From Sphingomonas faeni (GTDB lineage Bacteria > Pseudomonadota > Alphaproteobacteria > Sphingomonadales > Sphingomonadaceae): a DNA stretch of 64,000 bases. The notes under the pieces are model-generated. The model was not told where the DNA came from. It worked only from the letters and a program-made list of their open reading frames with translations, and searched no databases. Positions 7,562 through 17,723 of the stretch are shown here, piece after piece (the first letter of the stretch is position 1; every line of letters starts with the position of its first letter). A program made the translations under genes and the position numbers. Where the stretch lies: the NCBI RefSeq assembly GCF_003053745.1, contig NZ_QAYE01000003.1, positions 306,758 through 370,757 of the forward strand, read 5' to 3'.

Positions 7562-10183
7562 TTGACTGATATCATCGACAGCGCCGTCGAAAGCGCCCCG
7601 AAAATGACGGCGGATGCCGAGCGGATCGCGGCCGAGCTGATCGCGCAGGACGTCGGCACCGATCCGTTCGTCGCGGCCGTGCGGGCTACGCGGATGCCGA
7701 TGATCATCACCAATCCCCGGTTGCCCGACAATCCGGTCGTTTTCACCAACGACGCGTTCTGCCGGTTGAGCGGGTATAGCCGGGCGGAGATCCTCGGCCG
7801 TAATTGTCGGTTCCTGCAGGGGGCGGAGACCGATCCCGCGACGGTCTTCAAGATTCGCGAGGCGGTGCGGCAGGTCCGGCCGATCGAGATCGACATCCAG
7901 AACCACCGCAAGGACGGCGAGCTGTTCTGGAACCGCCTGTTGCTGGCGCCCGTGTTCGATACCGAAGGCGTGCTCGCCTATTTCTTCGCCAGCCAGGTCG
8001 ATGTGACGCTCGAGCGCGAACGGCTGCAAGGCTTGGAATCGAGCAATGCCGCGCTTCTGGCCGAGCTGACCGACCGGTTGCGGATGCAGCAGGAGCAGGA
8101 GCGCGAGCTGGCCTTCACGCTGAAGGCTGCGCGCTTCGGAACCTGGAGCCTGGAGATCGCCAGCAAGCAGCTGACTGCCTCCGATACATGCAAGGAAATA
8201 TTCGGCCGCCCCAGTCACGAGCCTTTCACCTACGAGGATCGGCTCGAGGCGATCCATCCCGAGGATAGGGCGAAAAGCGTTGCCGAAGTCCGTCGCTGCG
8301 TCGCGGAGGGCACCGACTATGACGTGGTCTACCGCATCTATCGGCGCGATGGAGAACTGCGCTGGGTCGCCTCGCGCGGCCAGCCCTTCTTCAACACCAA
8401 GGGCGAGGCGTTGCGGATCGCCGGCGTCTCGACCGACATCACCGACCAGCGTCGCAGCGAGATCATGCGCGCGGCGCTCGTCGAACTGGGCGACGTGTTT
8501 CGCGATACGGACGAACCGGATGATATCTCCTTCGCGGCTGCGCGGATCATCGGCCAAACGGTCGGGGCGGATCGGGCGGGCTATGGCGAGATCGACGCCG
8601 ACACGCTCACGATCATGCGCGACTGGCGTGCGCCGCGTGTCGCGCCCCTTTTCGGTAGCTTCGATCTACGCAGCTTCGGAACGTACATCGACGATCTCAA
8701 AAACGGCGACGAGGTGTGCATCGAGGACACGCATAACGATCCGCGGACGCGGTCGTCGGTCGATGCACTCGAGGCGGTGTCCGTTCGCGCGATCGTCAAC
8801 ATACCGATCATGGAGAATGGTCGGCTGGTTGCAATGCTCTATCTTGGCAGCGGCCGTGCACGGCAATGGCGCGCGGACGAGGTGGCGTTCGTTCGTGAAG
8901 TTGCCGAGCGCACCCGGATCGCGACCGAACGGCGTCGCACGGAACAGGAGCTCGCGGCTCTCGCGGCGTCGCTCGAACAGCAGGTCGCGGCGCGGACCGG
9001 CGAGCTCCAGCATGCCGAAGACGCGTTGCGCCAGTCGCAGAAAATGGAGGCGGTCGGCCAACTTACCGGCGGCGTCGCGCATGATTTCAACAATTTGCTG
9101 ACGGTCATTCGCTCGGCGACCGACCTGCTGAAGCGTCCGGACCTCAGCGCGGAACGGCGCGAGCGCTATATAGACGCGATCTCCGACACCGCCGATCGTG
9201 CCGCGAAACTCACGGGGCAGCTGCTCGCCTTCGCGCGGCGGCAGGCGCTCCAGCCCGAGGTGATCGACGTCGGGCATAGCCTGCGCGTCATCGCCGATAT
9301 GCTGGGCACGCTGACGGGCTCGCGGATCGTCATCGACATCGACGTACCCGAGACGCCGCTGTTCACCAACGTCGATCCGAGCCAGCTCGATACCGCACTC
9401 GTGAACATGGCGGTCAACGCGCGTGACGCGATGGACGGCGCGGGGCATATCCTGATCGCGGTGCGGCCCGCATCGTTCATCCCCGCCGTTCGCTCGCACC
9501 CGGCCGTGCCTGGGCGCTATGTCGCGATCTCGATGACCGACAGCGGCACCGGCATCGAACCCGAGAAACTGGAGCGGATCTTCGAGCCGTTCTTCACGAC
9601 CAAGGGCGTCGGGCAGGGCACCGGCCTGGGGCTTAGCCAGGTGTTCGGGTTCGCCAAACAGTCCGAGGGCGACATCGTCGTCGAAAGCCCGCCCGGCGAG
9701 GGCGCGACCTTCACTTTGTACCTGCCGCAGGTCGACGAGAGCGACCGTCCGGTCGAGGACGACACCGTCCAGACGCTGGCCGACGGTCATGGAACGTGCG
9801 TGCTGGTCGTCGAGGACAACAGGGAAGTCGGGACGTTCACGACGCAGTCGCTGGCCGAGCTTGGCTATGTGACGGTTTGGGCGGCCAATGCGCAGGAGGC
9901 TCTGGCGGAGCTGGGCAAGGATGCCTCGCGCTTCGACATTGTGTTCTCGGACGTGGTGATGCCGGGGATGAACGGCATCGAGCTCGGCAAGGCGATCCGC
10001 GCCGACCATCCGAACCTGCCGGTCGTGCTGACGTCGGGATACAGCAACATCCTCGCGCAGGATGGTACGCACGGGTTCGAACTGCTCCACAAGCCGTATT
10101 CGGTCGAGCAATTGTCTCGCGTACTGCGCAAGGCGGCGGGCTGGGGCGGCGCCGACAGGAGTTCGGACGGCTCGTCGGAATAA
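7562..10183 (+). CDS. LOV-PAS-GAF hybrid histidine kinase with receiver domain
   Basis: 873-residue soluble photoreceptor-type kinase. Residues about 40-150 are a LOV domain: GRNCRFLQG carries the flavin-reactive cysteine C82, and [20 protein letters not shown] is typical. A PAS_3 domain (about 185-290) and a GAF domain (about 305-455) follow, then a coiled coil, a HisKA/HATPase core with VAHDFNNLL (H507), [19 protein letters not shown] and [12 protein letters not shown], and a C-terminal receiver with VLVVEDN and D797 in [11 protein letters not shown]. The start is a TTG; an ATG at 7604 would also keep the LOV domain intact. Blue light is the likely input; the output partner is not in the window. 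Confidence 0.92.
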   Translation: MTDIIDSAVESAPKMTADAERIAAELIAQDVGTDPFVAAVRATRMPMIITNPRLPDNPVVFTNDAFCRLSGYSRAEILGRNCRFLQGAETDPATVFKIREAVRQVRPIEIDIQNHRKDGELFWNRLLLAPVFDTEGVLAYFFASQVDVTLERERLQGLESSNAALLAELTDRLRMQQEQERELAFTLKAARFGTWSLEIASKQLTASDTCKEIFGRPSHEPFTYEDRLEAIHPEDRAKSVAEVRRCVAEGTDYDVVYRIYRRDGELRWVASRGQPFFNTKGEALRIAGVSTDITDQRRSEIMRAALVELGDVFRDTDEPDDISFAAARIIGQTVGADRAGYGEIDADTLTIMRDWRAPRVAPLFGSFDLRSFGTYIDDLKNGDEVCIEDTHNDPRTRSSVDALEAVSVRAIVNIPIMENGRLVAMLYLGSGRARQWRADEVAFVREVAERTRIATERRRTEQELAALAASLEQQVAARTGELQHAEDALRQSQKMEAVGQLTGGVAHDFNNLLTVIRSATDLLKRPDLSAERRERYIDAISDTADRAAKLTGQLLAFARRQALQPEVIDVGHSLRVIADMLGTLTGSRIVIDIDVPETPLFTNVDPSQLDTALVNMAVNARDAMDGAGHILIAVRPASFIPAVRSHPAVPGRYVAISMTDSGTGIEPEKLERIFEPFFTTKGVGQGTGLGLSQVFGFAKQSEGDIVVESPPGEGATFTLYLPQVDESDRPVEDDTVQTLADGHGTCVLVVEDNREVGTFTTQSLAELGYVTVWAANAQEALAELGKDASRFDIVFSDVVMPGMNGIELGKAIRADHPNLPVVLTSGYSNILAQDGTHGFELLHKPYSVEQLSRVLRKAAGWGGADRSSDGSSE

Positions 10184-10214
10184 AGGAGCAGCTGCCGATC
10201 CGCGTGCGAAAGGC

Positions 10215-11048
10215 TCAGGCGGTCGGCGCCATCAATGACCGGATCCGCTGCGCCGTTTCCGGGGTGGCGGGATTGTAGACGATCATCCCGAGTTCCGGCC
10301 GACCGTCGACCGCAAACGCCGAGAATTCGAGCTCGAGCAGGCCGTGTACCGGGTGGTGAAGCCGCTTCAGGCCGTCCGCGTGCCGGGCAACGTTGTTGTC
10401 GCGCCACAACGCGTCGAACTCGGGACTGAGCTGCGACAGTTCCTCGACCAGTTGGCTGATCTCCGCGCCCGCACCTGCACGCGCGGCATCCGCGCGAAAC
10501 GCGCCGACGACGTAACGGGCAACGTTGAGCCAGTCCTCCTGCGCGGCCTTGATGCTCGCATTGGTGAACATCAGGCGCAGGATGTTGCGCTGGTCGCGCG
10601 GCAGCGTCGCATAGTCGGTCAGCAGCGTCGCCGCCGCCGCGTTCCACGCGACCACGTCCCAGGTCGGCGTCTTGACGATCGCCGGGCTGAATTCCAGCGC
10701 ATCCAGCACCCGCTGCAGCCGCGGCGTGACTTCGTCGGAGGCGCGATAGGTCGCTTCGGGCGGATGGCCGAGACCAAGCACGAAAAGGTGCTCGCGCTCC
10801 GGCTCGGTCAGCATCAGGCCGCCGGCGATGCGGTTGAGGACGTCGGCCGACGGAGCGCCGCCGCGGCCCTGCTCGAGCCAGGTGTACCAGGTCGCCGAGA
10901 TGTTCGCGCGCTGGGCGACTTCCTCGCGGCGCAGGCCGGGCGTCCGCCGTCGTCCACCGCTGAACCCGAACGCTGCTGCGTCCATGCGTGCCCGGCGATC
11001 GCGCAGGAACGTGCCGAGCGCATTGTCAGTCTCGATAGACATCGACAT
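10215..11048 (-). CDS. XRE-family transcriptional regulator with MmyB-like ligand-binding domain
   Basis: 277 residues. An N-terminal helix-turn-helix (about 10-75) has the signature RRTPGLRREEVAQRANISAT followed by WYTWLEQGRG, as in MmyB/YdfE-like regulators. The rest (about 105-270) is the PAS-like MmyB ligand-binding domain with TPTWDVVAWNAAAATLLTDY, LRLMFTN, and the C-terminal RLHHPVHGLLELEF. The gene is divergent from an SDR gene with a 91-base gap, the usual arrangement in which the regulator represses or activates its divergent oxidoreductase and responds to that enzyme's substrate or a fatty acid-like ligand. The inducer is unknown. Confidence 0.92.
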   Translation of the reverse strand: MSMSIETDNALGTFLRDRRARMDAAAFGFSGGRRRTPGLRREEVAQRANISATWYTWLEQGRGGAPSADVLNRIAGGLMLTEPEREHLFVLGLGHPPEATYRASDEVTPRLQRVLDALEFSPAIVKTPTWDVVAWNAAAATLLTDYATLPRDQRNILRLMFTNASIKAAQEDWLNVARYVVGAFRADAARAGAGAEISQLVEELSQLSPEFDALWRDNNVARHADGLKRLHHPVHGLLELEFSAFAVDGRPELGMIVYNPATPETAQRIRSLMAPTA

Positions 11049-11139
11049 CCTGTTGAAGATTATACCATGATAAGGTCACTACTTTTACAGGTGTCGAAGT
11101 ACGCCCAAGTCTTGCTCCGGACAATATCGGAGAGTTTGG

Positions 11140-12045
11140 ATGCGTGTATTTTTGACGGGTGCGACGGGCTTCATCGGGTCGCGTATCGTGCCGGAACTGC
11201 TGAGTGCTGGGCATGAGGTTCTGGGTCTTACCCGGTCCGACGCCGGTGCTCGTTCGCTTGAGGAAGCTGGCGCCGACGTACATCGCGGCGATCTCGTCGA
11301 TCTCGACAGCCTGCGTAGTGGGGCGGAGCAGGCGGATGCGGTGATCCACACCGCGTTTGATCACGAGTTCACCAACTTCGTCGCGAACTGCGAAAAGGAC
11401 CGCCGCGTGATTGGCGCGATGGGGGAGGTGCTGAAGGGGAGCGGTCGTCCCCTGATCATCACGTCGGGTACCGGGATCGGCGATACTGGCCCCGGCGAGC
11501 CTGCGCTCGAGTCCGCGTTCAACGCCGATTATCACAATCCGCGGATTGCATCCGAAAAGGCGGGGCAGGTGCTGCTGGAAGCCGGCCTGGACGTCCGTGT
11601 CATGCGCCTTCCGCAGGTTCACGATACCGTCAAGCAGGGGCTGATCACGCCCTATGTCGATATCGCGCGCGAGAAGGGCGTGGTCGCCTATGTCGGTGAC
11701 GGCGCCAATCGCTGGCCCGCTGCGCACGTGCTGGACGTCGCGAAACTCTACGCGCTCGTCCTCGACAAGGGCGAGAAGGGGGCGCGGTACAATGCCGTTG
11801 CGGAGGAAGGCGTCAGCGCGCGGGCGATCGCCGAGGTTGTTGCGGCCGGACTGGGCCTGCCGACGCTATCGCTGACCCAGGAGCAGGCGAACGATCATTT
11901 TGGCTGGTTCGGGATGTTCGCCTCGCTCGACATGCTCGCCTCCAGCGACTGGACGCGCGCGCAACTCGGCTGGAATCCGACCGGTCCGGGGCTGATCGCT
12001 GATCTAAAAGCGATGGACTATGCGCCGGGCCTAGTCGCCGCCTGA
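11140..12045 (+). CDS. SDR family NAD(P)-dependent oxidoreductase (atypical extended type)
   Basis: 301 residues with an N-terminal Rossmann motif GATGFIGSRIVPELL, a charge-switch region ending LTRSDAGARSL that favours NADP(H), the segment GDLVDLDSL, and a YHNPRIASEK segment in the place of the SDR active-site Y-x3-K (here the Lys follows nine residues after Tyr, so it is atypical). The C-terminal part has WPAAHVLDVAKLYALVLDK and YNAVAEEGVSARAIAEVV as in NAD-dependent epimerase/dehydratase-like proteins of plants and bacteria. It is probably controlled by the divergent XRE/MmyB regulator. Substrate unknown. Confidence 0.88.
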   Translation: MRVFLTGATGFIGSRIVPELLSAGHEVLGLTRSDAGARSLEEAGADVHRGDLVDLDSLRSGAEQADAVIHTAFDHEFTNFVANCEKDRRVIGAMGEVLKGSGRPLIITSGTGIGDTGPGEPALESAFNADYHNPRIASEKAGQVLLEAGLDVRVMRLPQVHDTVKQGLITPYVDIAREKGVVAYVGDGANRWPAAHVLDVAKLYALVLDKGEKGARYNAVAEEGVSARAIAEVVAAGLGLPTLSLTQEQANDHFGWFGMFASLDMLASSDWTRAQLGWNPTGPGLIADLKAMDYAPGLVAA

Positions 12046-12051
12046 CCGGGC

Positions 12052-12091
12052 ATCCCGCTGGCGGCAGTTTATCGCCTGCCCTCAGCGGGAT
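12052..12091. terminator. Hairpin after SDR gene, possible terminator
   Basis: ATCCCGCTG at 12052-12060 and CAGCGGGAT at 12083-12091 form a perfect 9-bp outer stem around a partly paired centre, seven bases after the SDR stop codon. There is no T-run, so termination is inferred from position only. Confidence 0.4.
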
Positions 12092-12164
12092 ACGCGTCGT
12101 GCAGATGCCGCTTGCATCGGTGCGCGGCTCGGGACCATCCTGCGACATTGTCTACGGGGGTCTC

Positions 12165-13721
12165 ATGCGTCGTCTCATCACTGCGGTACTGCTCGCCTGC
12201 GTCGCCACGCCCGTTCTCGCCAGGACGGTGGTTGTCGAAGAAGTATCGCTCGATCGGTTGAGGACGCTGATGAATGACGGCGCCGCGAGCAGCGTCGACA
12301 TAACCCAGGCCTATCTCGCGCGGATCGCCGCGATGGATCGCAAGGGACCGGCGCTGCATAGCGTCATCGCGGTCAATCCCGATGCGATCGCACAGGCGAG
12401 GGCGCTCGATGCCGAACGCAAGGCGGGGCATGTGCGCGGTCCGCTGCACGGCATCCCGATCCTCATAAAGGACAATATCGAGACCGCGGATCCGCTGCCG
12501 ACGACCGCTGGTAGCCTCGCATTGCGCGACAACATGACGCGCCGGGACGCGCCGATGGTCGCCTATCTGCGGCGTGCGGGCGCGGTCATCCTCGGCAAGA
12601 CCAACTTGTCGGAATGGGCGAACATCCGCTCGACTCATTCGATGAGCGGCTGGAGCGCGGTCGGCGGGCTGGTTCGCAATCCCTATGCGCTCGACCGGAC
12701 CGCGTGTGGTTCGTCCTCGGGATCGGGAGCCGCAGTCGCTGCGAGTTTCGCCGCTGCGGCAGTCGGCACGGAGACCGACGGTTCGGTTGTGTGCCCGTCG
12801 TCCCTGAACGGTCTGGTCGGTTTCAAGCCTTCGATCGGGTTGGTCAGTCGTACTCACGTCGTGCCGATCAGCCATAGCCAGGATACGCCGGGGCCGATGG
12901 CGCGCAGCGTGACCGACGTCGCGATCCTGTTGTCGGGCATGGTCGGTGCGGATCCGGCGGACGGCGTGACGGCGGCCGCGGTAACCAGGGATTATGCCGC
13001 CGGGCTCTCGGCCAGCGCGTTGTCCGGCATGCGGGTCGGCGTCGTCCGGCCCGACGGCATGTCCGCGGATCTCGTAGTCCGCTACAATGCGGCGCTCGAC
13101 GTCCTGCGAGCAGCGGGTGCCGTGCTGGTCGAGGTCAAGACGCCGAAGCTCGACGGACTGGGCGAGGCGGAACTGATGGTCCTGAAAACCGAACTCAAGG
13201 CGGACCTGAACACCTATCTTGCGACCACGCCATCGACGGTGCAGACGAAGACGCTGGGCGCCGTGATCGCCTTCAACCGCGCGAACGCCGCGACCGAGAT
13301 GCCGTTCTTCACGCAGGAATTGTTCGACGATGCGGACAAGACCAAGGGGCTCGACGATCCCGCGTACAAGGCCGCACGCGCGACCTCGCTGCGGCTGGCG
13401 GGAGCGCAGGGGATCGACGCGATGCTGCGCGCGGCGGGTGCGCAGATCCTGGTCGAGCCGACCTATGATGCGGCATGGCTGAGCGACCCGGTTTACGGCG
13501 ATACCTATGCCGGACCCTCCGCCGCGACGTTGCCCGCGGTCGCCGGTTATCCGCACCTGACCGTGCCGATGGGTCTCGTACGCGGATTGCCCGTCGGCCT
13601 GTCGTTCATCGCCACGAAGGACGCCGACCAGACCGTGCTGCGCGCCGGATATGCCTATGAACAGCGCGCCAAGCCCCGGTCGGCGCCGCGGTATCTGCCG
13701 ACCATCGCCGTCGACCGGTGA
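12165..13721 (+). CDS. Exported amidase (amidase signature family)
   Basis: 518-residue amidase with a Sec signal peptide (MRRLITAVLLACVATPVLA). The Ser-cisSer-Lys triad is visible: the Lys in GIPILIKDNIET, the cis-Ser in the Gly/Ser-rich CGSSSGSGAAVAA, and the nucleophile in VGTETDGSVVCPSS. These enzymes hydrolyse linear amides in the periplasm; length and signal peptide fit the alphaproteobacterial secreted group related to GatA. The ATG at 12165 is chosen because it starts the signal peptide; a longer reading frame upstream adds 22 residues without family likeness. Converges with an MFS gene with a 12-base gap. Confidence 0.93.
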   Translation: MRRLITAVLLACVATPVLARTVVVEEVSLDRLRTLMNDGAASSVDITQAYLARIAAMDRKGPALHSVIAVNPDAIAQARALDAERKAGHVRGPLHGIPILIKDNIETADPLPTTAGSLALRDNMTRRDAPMVAYLRRAGAVILGKTNLSEWANIRSTHSMSGWSAVGGLVRNPYALDRTACGSSSGSGAAVAASFAAAAVGTETDGSVVCPSSLNGLVGFKPSIGLVSRTHVVPISHSQDTPGPMARSVTDVAILLSGMVGADPADGVTAAAVTRDYAAGLSASALSGMRVGVVRPDGMSADLVVRYNAALDVLRAAGAVLVEVKTPKLDGLGEAELMVLKTELKADLNTYLATTPSTVQTKTLGAVIAFNRANAATEMPFFTQELFDDADKTKGLDDPAYKAARATSLRLAGAQGIDAMLRAAGAQILVEPTYDAAWLSDPVYGDTYAGPSAATLPAVAGYPHLTVPMGLVRGLPVGLSFIATKDADQTVLRAGYAYEQRAKPRSAPRYLPTIAVDR

Positions 13722-13733
13722 GGCAGGGGGGGC

Positions 13734-15008
13734 TCACCCCGCCTTCTGTTTCGTCTCGGGCATCGCGAAGAAATAGAGCATGAAGCCAGCGCCAGCGACG
13801 ACGGCCAAGGTAAGAAAGCTCACGCTGTAGCCCGCCCAAACGATGATCGCGCCCGCCAACGTCGCGGACAATGCTGCACCCAGGCCCTGCGCGCTCGCCA
13901 CCGCGCCCTGGCTGACGTTGAAGCGCCCTGTCCCCTTGGTCAGGTCGGCGATCACGACCGGGAACAGCGCGCCGAAGATACCGGCACCGATGCCGTCCAG
14001 TGCCTGCACGCCGACCAGCCACCACGGGTTGTCCGACACGGTATACAAGGCGCCCCGCGCCGCGAGGAATCCGAAGGCGACGAGGAACAGCGGCTTTGTG
14101 CCCCATTTCTCGGTGTTGCGGCCGACCACGATCGCGACGGGTACCATCACCAGTTGCGCCGCGACGATGCACGCGGCAGTCAGCGACGTCGCCTGATCCT
14201 TACCGACGGTCCGCGCGAGCAACTGGCTGACCGACGTCAGCATCGCCGCGTTGGCGAGATGGAACAGGAACGCCGTCCCCGCGAAGATCATCAGCGGCTT
14301 GTTCTCGACCAGCGCCTTCCACCCACTCGGCTCCTCGCAATCGTCCTCCGGCTCGCAATCGAGACCGCGCGCGACCGCGTTGTCGATGTCGTCGTTCCTG
14401 ATCCGCGACGCGGTAACGATGCTCGCAACGGTCAGCGCGCCCATCAGGTAGAAGACGACGACCGGTCCGAACTTCCACGCGAGCACGCCCGCGAGCGCCG
14501 CCGACACGGCGTTGCCCGCGTGGTTGAACGCCTCGTTGCGACCGACGCGCTTGGCAAATAGTTTCGGGCCGACCAGCCCCAGCGTGATGGCGGAGATCGC
14601 CGGCGCGAACACCGCGCCCGCAACCGCCGCGATCGACTGGGTGACCGCAACCGCGGTAAAGCCACTGACGATCGGCAGCGACACGCTGCTGAGCGTCACG
14701 AGCAGCGCGGCGATCATCACGATCCGCGGCTTGTTCCTGCTGCGATCGATCAACCCGCCAGCCGGTGTCTGCGAGATCAGGCCGACGATCCCGGCGATCG
14801 TCAGGATCATGCCGACCGTCGCCTCGTTCCAGCCATGCGCAGGGCCCCGCACCGCGACGAGATAGATCGCCAGATAAGGCCCGAGCCCGTCGCGAACGTC
14901 GGCAAGGAAGAAGTTCAGCGCGTCGAGCGTCTTCTTCGGCGCGGATTTGCCGTCCGACCCGCCCTTGGCCTTGCCGCTATTGGCGGATGCTGTGTCCGTC
15001 GTGGCCAT
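13734..15008 (-). CDS. MFS transporter
   Basis: 424 residues with about 12 membrane helices split by a central acidic loop (RGLDCEPEDDCEEPSGWKA). The N-terminal 25 residues are polar and Lys/Ser/Gly-rich. The loop between helices 2 and 3 has GGLIDRSRNKPRIV, matching the MFS motif G-x3-D-x2-GR-+. The pattern LNFFLADVRDGLGPYLAIYL at helix 1 is common to a group often found with cation or nickel/cobalt export annotations, but the substrate cannot be stated. It sits alone, convergent with the amidase gene. Confidence 0.9.
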   Translation of the reverse strand: MATTDTASANSGKAKGGSDGKSAPKKTLDALNFFLADVRDGLGPYLAIYLVAVRGPAHGWNEATVGMILTIAGIVGLISQTPAGGLIDRSRNKPRIVMIAALLVTLSSVSLPIVSGFTAVAVTQSIAAVAGAVFAPAISAITLGLVGPKLFAKRVGRNEAFNHAGNAVSAALAGVLAWKFGPVVVFYLMGALTVASIVTASRIRNDDIDNAVARGLDCEPEDDCEEPSGWKALVENKPLMIFAGTAFLFHLANAAMLTSVSQLLARTVGKDQATSLTAACIVAAQLVMVPVAIVVGRNTEKWGTKPLFLVAFGFLAARGALYTVSDNPWWLVGVQALDGIGAGIFGALFPVVIADLTKGTGRFNVSQGAVASAQGLGAALSATLAGAIIVWAGYSVSFLTLAVVAGAGFMLYFFAMPETKQKAG

Positions 15009-15282
15009 GAGAATTCCCTGAAATATCGGTGTGGTCGAGCCGGGTGCCGCTCGAGAAACCCGCGAGACGTCGGATCGCTAAAGCTGCGGCAACGGGCAAA
15101 GTTTCCACGCCGCGGAAATATTGTTTAGCTTGATATTTTCCAGTGATGTCAAAAGCTAAACCGAAACTGAACGGGTCCGTTAAGTCTCAAATCATGAAGC
15201 TATTGTCACGGAACGATGAACCCTCAGCCTCGCTATGGGCAGCATCGGCGGATCATCTGCCACACGACTTGAAAGTGCTTTA

Positions 15283-16395
15283 ATGACAGGATGCCTGACC
15301 TGGATACACTTTGGCGATCTGCATGTCGACGAGGCCGATGGGTATGAAGGACTGTCCCGGTTTCGCGCGCTGGTTGCGAGCGCCGAGGCGAATCTGGGCG
15401 ACGCGGTCGACTTCGCGTTGTTACCCGGCGACAATGCCAATCACGGTACCGACGACCAATATGCGCGGATCGCGGACGCGATGAAGGGGCTGTCATTGCC
15501 GTGGCACGTTCTGGCGGGCGATCATGATTTCGAACCCGGCGACCTGACCGCGATGTGCGTGATCACGGCGAAGATGGCGCCCTATGCGGAGACGATCGCG
15601 GGCTATCGGTGCCTGTTCCTAGATATCGTCTCGGCGGGGAAGGGCGGTCCCGATTTTCGGATAGACCCGGCCCAGCGCGCCTGGATCGAACGCGAATTGA
15701 GCACCGCCACGGTGGCTGGCGAGCCGGTGGCGGTGTTCATGCATGCCTATCCCGGCGACCTGCGCGACGATCCAGATGGCATCGCCGGGCTGTTCGCCGC
15801 GCACCGCGTCGCGTTCGTCGACACCGGCCACACGCATTACAACGAACTGCTCAATGACGGCCGCGTGATCTACGGCGCGACCCGCTCGACCGGCCAGATC
15901 GAGGAGGGCGCACCTGGTTTCTCGATCGTCACGCTCGACGACGGCGTGCCGAGCTGGCGGTTTCAGGCGGTGAATGATCCCTGGCCACTCGTCCAGATCA
16001 CCAGCCCTGCCGACCGCCGCCTGATCACCGACCCGGCGCGCGCCGACAACGTACCCGGCAGCGCCTTCACGGTCCGCGCGAAGGTGTTCGGTGGCGCAGA
16101 TGCGGTGTCGCTGCACGTCGATGACGGCCAAGTCATCCCGATGACGCGCATCGACGGCGTGCCTTCGCTCTGGAGCGCCTCGGTCGATGGCATAACCGAC
16201 GGCCTCCACCGTCTCGCTGTCCGCTGTGACGGAAGCGAGGACCGGATCGAGATTCTCGTCCGCAACTCGGGGCCAAGACCGAAGCGCAATCCTCCAGTAG
16301 CGCTCGGCCGCGACGTGAACGCGATCGGCGCCTGGCCCGATCGTGGTATCGACGGCGTGCAACGCGGCCCGAACAAGAACGGACTTGATTGGTGA
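15283..16395 (+). CDS. Calcineurin-like metallophosphoesterase
   Basis: 370 residues from the ATG at 15283 (an in-frame ATG at 15235 is a second choice). The metal-binding motifs are in order: IHFGDLHVDEADG (D-x-H), LLPGDNANHG (GD-x2-N; canonical GDxxx), VLAGDHDFEPGD (GD/N-HD form), MHAYPGD and DTGHTHYNELL (GH-x-H). A C-terminal beta domain follows (about 255-345). No signal peptide is evident. The family covers phosphodiesterases and phosphatases acting on many substrates; nothing here fixes it. The gene directly precedes an ArsB-like carrier on the same strand, with a 52-base gap. Confidence 0.88.
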   Translation: MTGCLTWIHFGDLHVDEADGYEGLSRFRALVASAEANLGDAVDFALLPGDNANHGTDDQYARIADAMKGLSLPWHVLAGDHDFEPGDLTAMCVITAKMAPYAETIAGYRCLFLDIVSAGKGGPDFRIDPAQRAWIERELSTATVAGEPVAVFMHAYPGDLRDDPDGIAGLFAAHRVAFVDTGHTHYNELLNDGRVIYGATRSTGQIEEGAPGFSIVTLDDGVPSWRFQAVNDPWPLVQITSPADRRLITDPARADNVPGSAFTVRAKVFGGADAVSLHVDDGQVIPMTRIDGVPSLWSASVDGITDGLHRLAVRCDGSEDRIEILVRNSGPRPKRNPPVALGRDVNAIGAWPDRGIDGVQRGPNKNGLDW

Positions 16396-16447
16396 ATACC
16401 GCAACGATGACGATAATCCGGCGTATCCGCTCCCGGATGCCCGCGGC

Positions 16448-17701
16448 ATGACGCTCCACACCTACGCGATTTGGGCGATCTGTTTCGTCGCGACCTTCGG
16501 CGTGATCACGCGTCCGTTCAAGCTGCCCGAAGCGGTCTGGGCGGTCGCTGGCGCTGCGGTGTTGCTCGTGTTCGGACTGATGTCGCCCGGTGCAGCATGG
16601 GCCGCGGTGCTGAAGGGTGGCGACGTCTATCTGTTCCTGATCGGCATGTTGCTGTTGTCCGAAGTCGCCCGCGAACAGGGGCTGTTCGACTGGGTGGCCG
16701 AGCACGCCGTCCGCCTCGCAAAGGGATCGACCAGCCGCCTGTTCGCGCTCGTCTTCGGCGTCGGCATCGTCGTCACGACCTTCCTCTCGAACGACGCGAC
16801 CGCAGTGGTGCTGACCCCCGCCGTCTACGCCGCCGCGAAGAAGGCGAAGGCAGACCCGCTGCCGATGCTGTTCGCTTGCGCGCTGATCGCCAACGCCGCG
16901 AGCTTCGTCCTGCCGATTTCAAACCCCGCGAACCTTGTGTTGTACGGTGGCGAAATGCCGTTGCTCGGCGCGTGGATGGCGTCGTTCGCGCTGCCGTCGT
17001 TGCTGTCGATCGGCGTGACGTTCCTCGTCCTGCGCTGGGTCGAGCGCGAGCGGCTCACTGGCCAGTGCGAGACCGTCGTCGAGACCGGCAATCTGCCGCG
17101 TGGCGGTAAGATCGCGCTCGGCGGGATCGTCGCGACCGCAGTTCTGCTGATCGCCGCGTCGGCGCAGGGGTATGAGTTAGGACTGCCGACCTGCCTTGCC
17201 GGTATCGCGACGATGGCCGCGATCTGCATCGGGGAGCGCAAGTCGCCGTTCAGGACGCTCGGTTCGGTATCCTGGGCGGTGTTGCCGCTGGTCGCGGGCC
17301 TGTTCGTGCTGGTCGAGGCACTCGCAAGCACCGGCGTTATCACGATGCTGGCGCGCTGGCTGGCGGAGGGGGCGGCGCGGTCGCCGTCGACGACCGCAGG
17401 CATCGCGGGTACGATCCTGGCGTTCGGCTCGAACCTGATGAACAACCTGCCGGCTGGATTGATCGCCAGCACCACGCTGCAACAGGCACACGTTCCGCAG
17501 ATTGTCACCGACGGCCTGCTGATCGGCGTCGATCTCGGCCCGAACCTGTCGATCACCGGCTCGCTCGCCACCATATTGTGGCTGACCGCAATCCGCCGCG
17601 AGGGCGAGGATGTCGGCTTCTGGCGGTTCCTCAAGGTGGGCGCGGTGGTGATGCCGCCAGCGCTGTTCGCCGCGCTCGGCGCGCGCATGCTCATCGGCTG
17701 A
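16448..17701 (+). CDS. ArsB/SLC13-type ion transporter
   Basis: 417-residue integral membrane protein of the ArsB/NhaD ion transporter superfamily, with about 10-12 helices. Typical are MLLLSEVAREQGLFDWVAEH, VTTFLSNDATAVVLTPAVYA in the first half, and FGSNLMNNLPAGLIASTTL in the second half, the two inverted-repeat halves of the substrate site. ArsB moves arsenite outward, related members move anions or Na+/H+. No arsR or arsC gene is nearby, so arsenite export is not supported by context. The ATG at 16448 begins the first membrane helix; an upstream extension overlaps the phosphoesterase gene. Confidence 0.85.
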   Translation: MTLHTYAIWAICFVATFGVITRPFKLPEAVWAVAGAAVLLVFGLMSPGAAWAAVLKGGDVYLFLIGMLLLSEVAREQGLFDWVAEHAVRLAKGSTSRLFALVFGVGIVVTTFLSNDATAVVLTPAVYAAAKKAKADPLPMLFACALIANAASFVLPISNPANLVLYGGEMPLLGAWMASFALPSLLSIGVTFLVLRWVERERLTGQCETVVETGNLPRGGKIALGGIVATAVLLIAASAQGYELGLPTCLAGIATMAAICIGERKSPFRTLGSVSWAVLPLVAGLFVLVEALASTGVITMLARWLAEGAARSPSTTAGIAGTILAFGSNLMNNLPAGLIASTTLQQAHVPQIVTDGLLIGVDLGPNLSITGSLATILWLTAIRREGEDVGFWRFLKVGAVVMPPALFAALGARMLIG

Positions 17702-17723
17702 GCGCGCGCCGAGCGGCAGCCAA

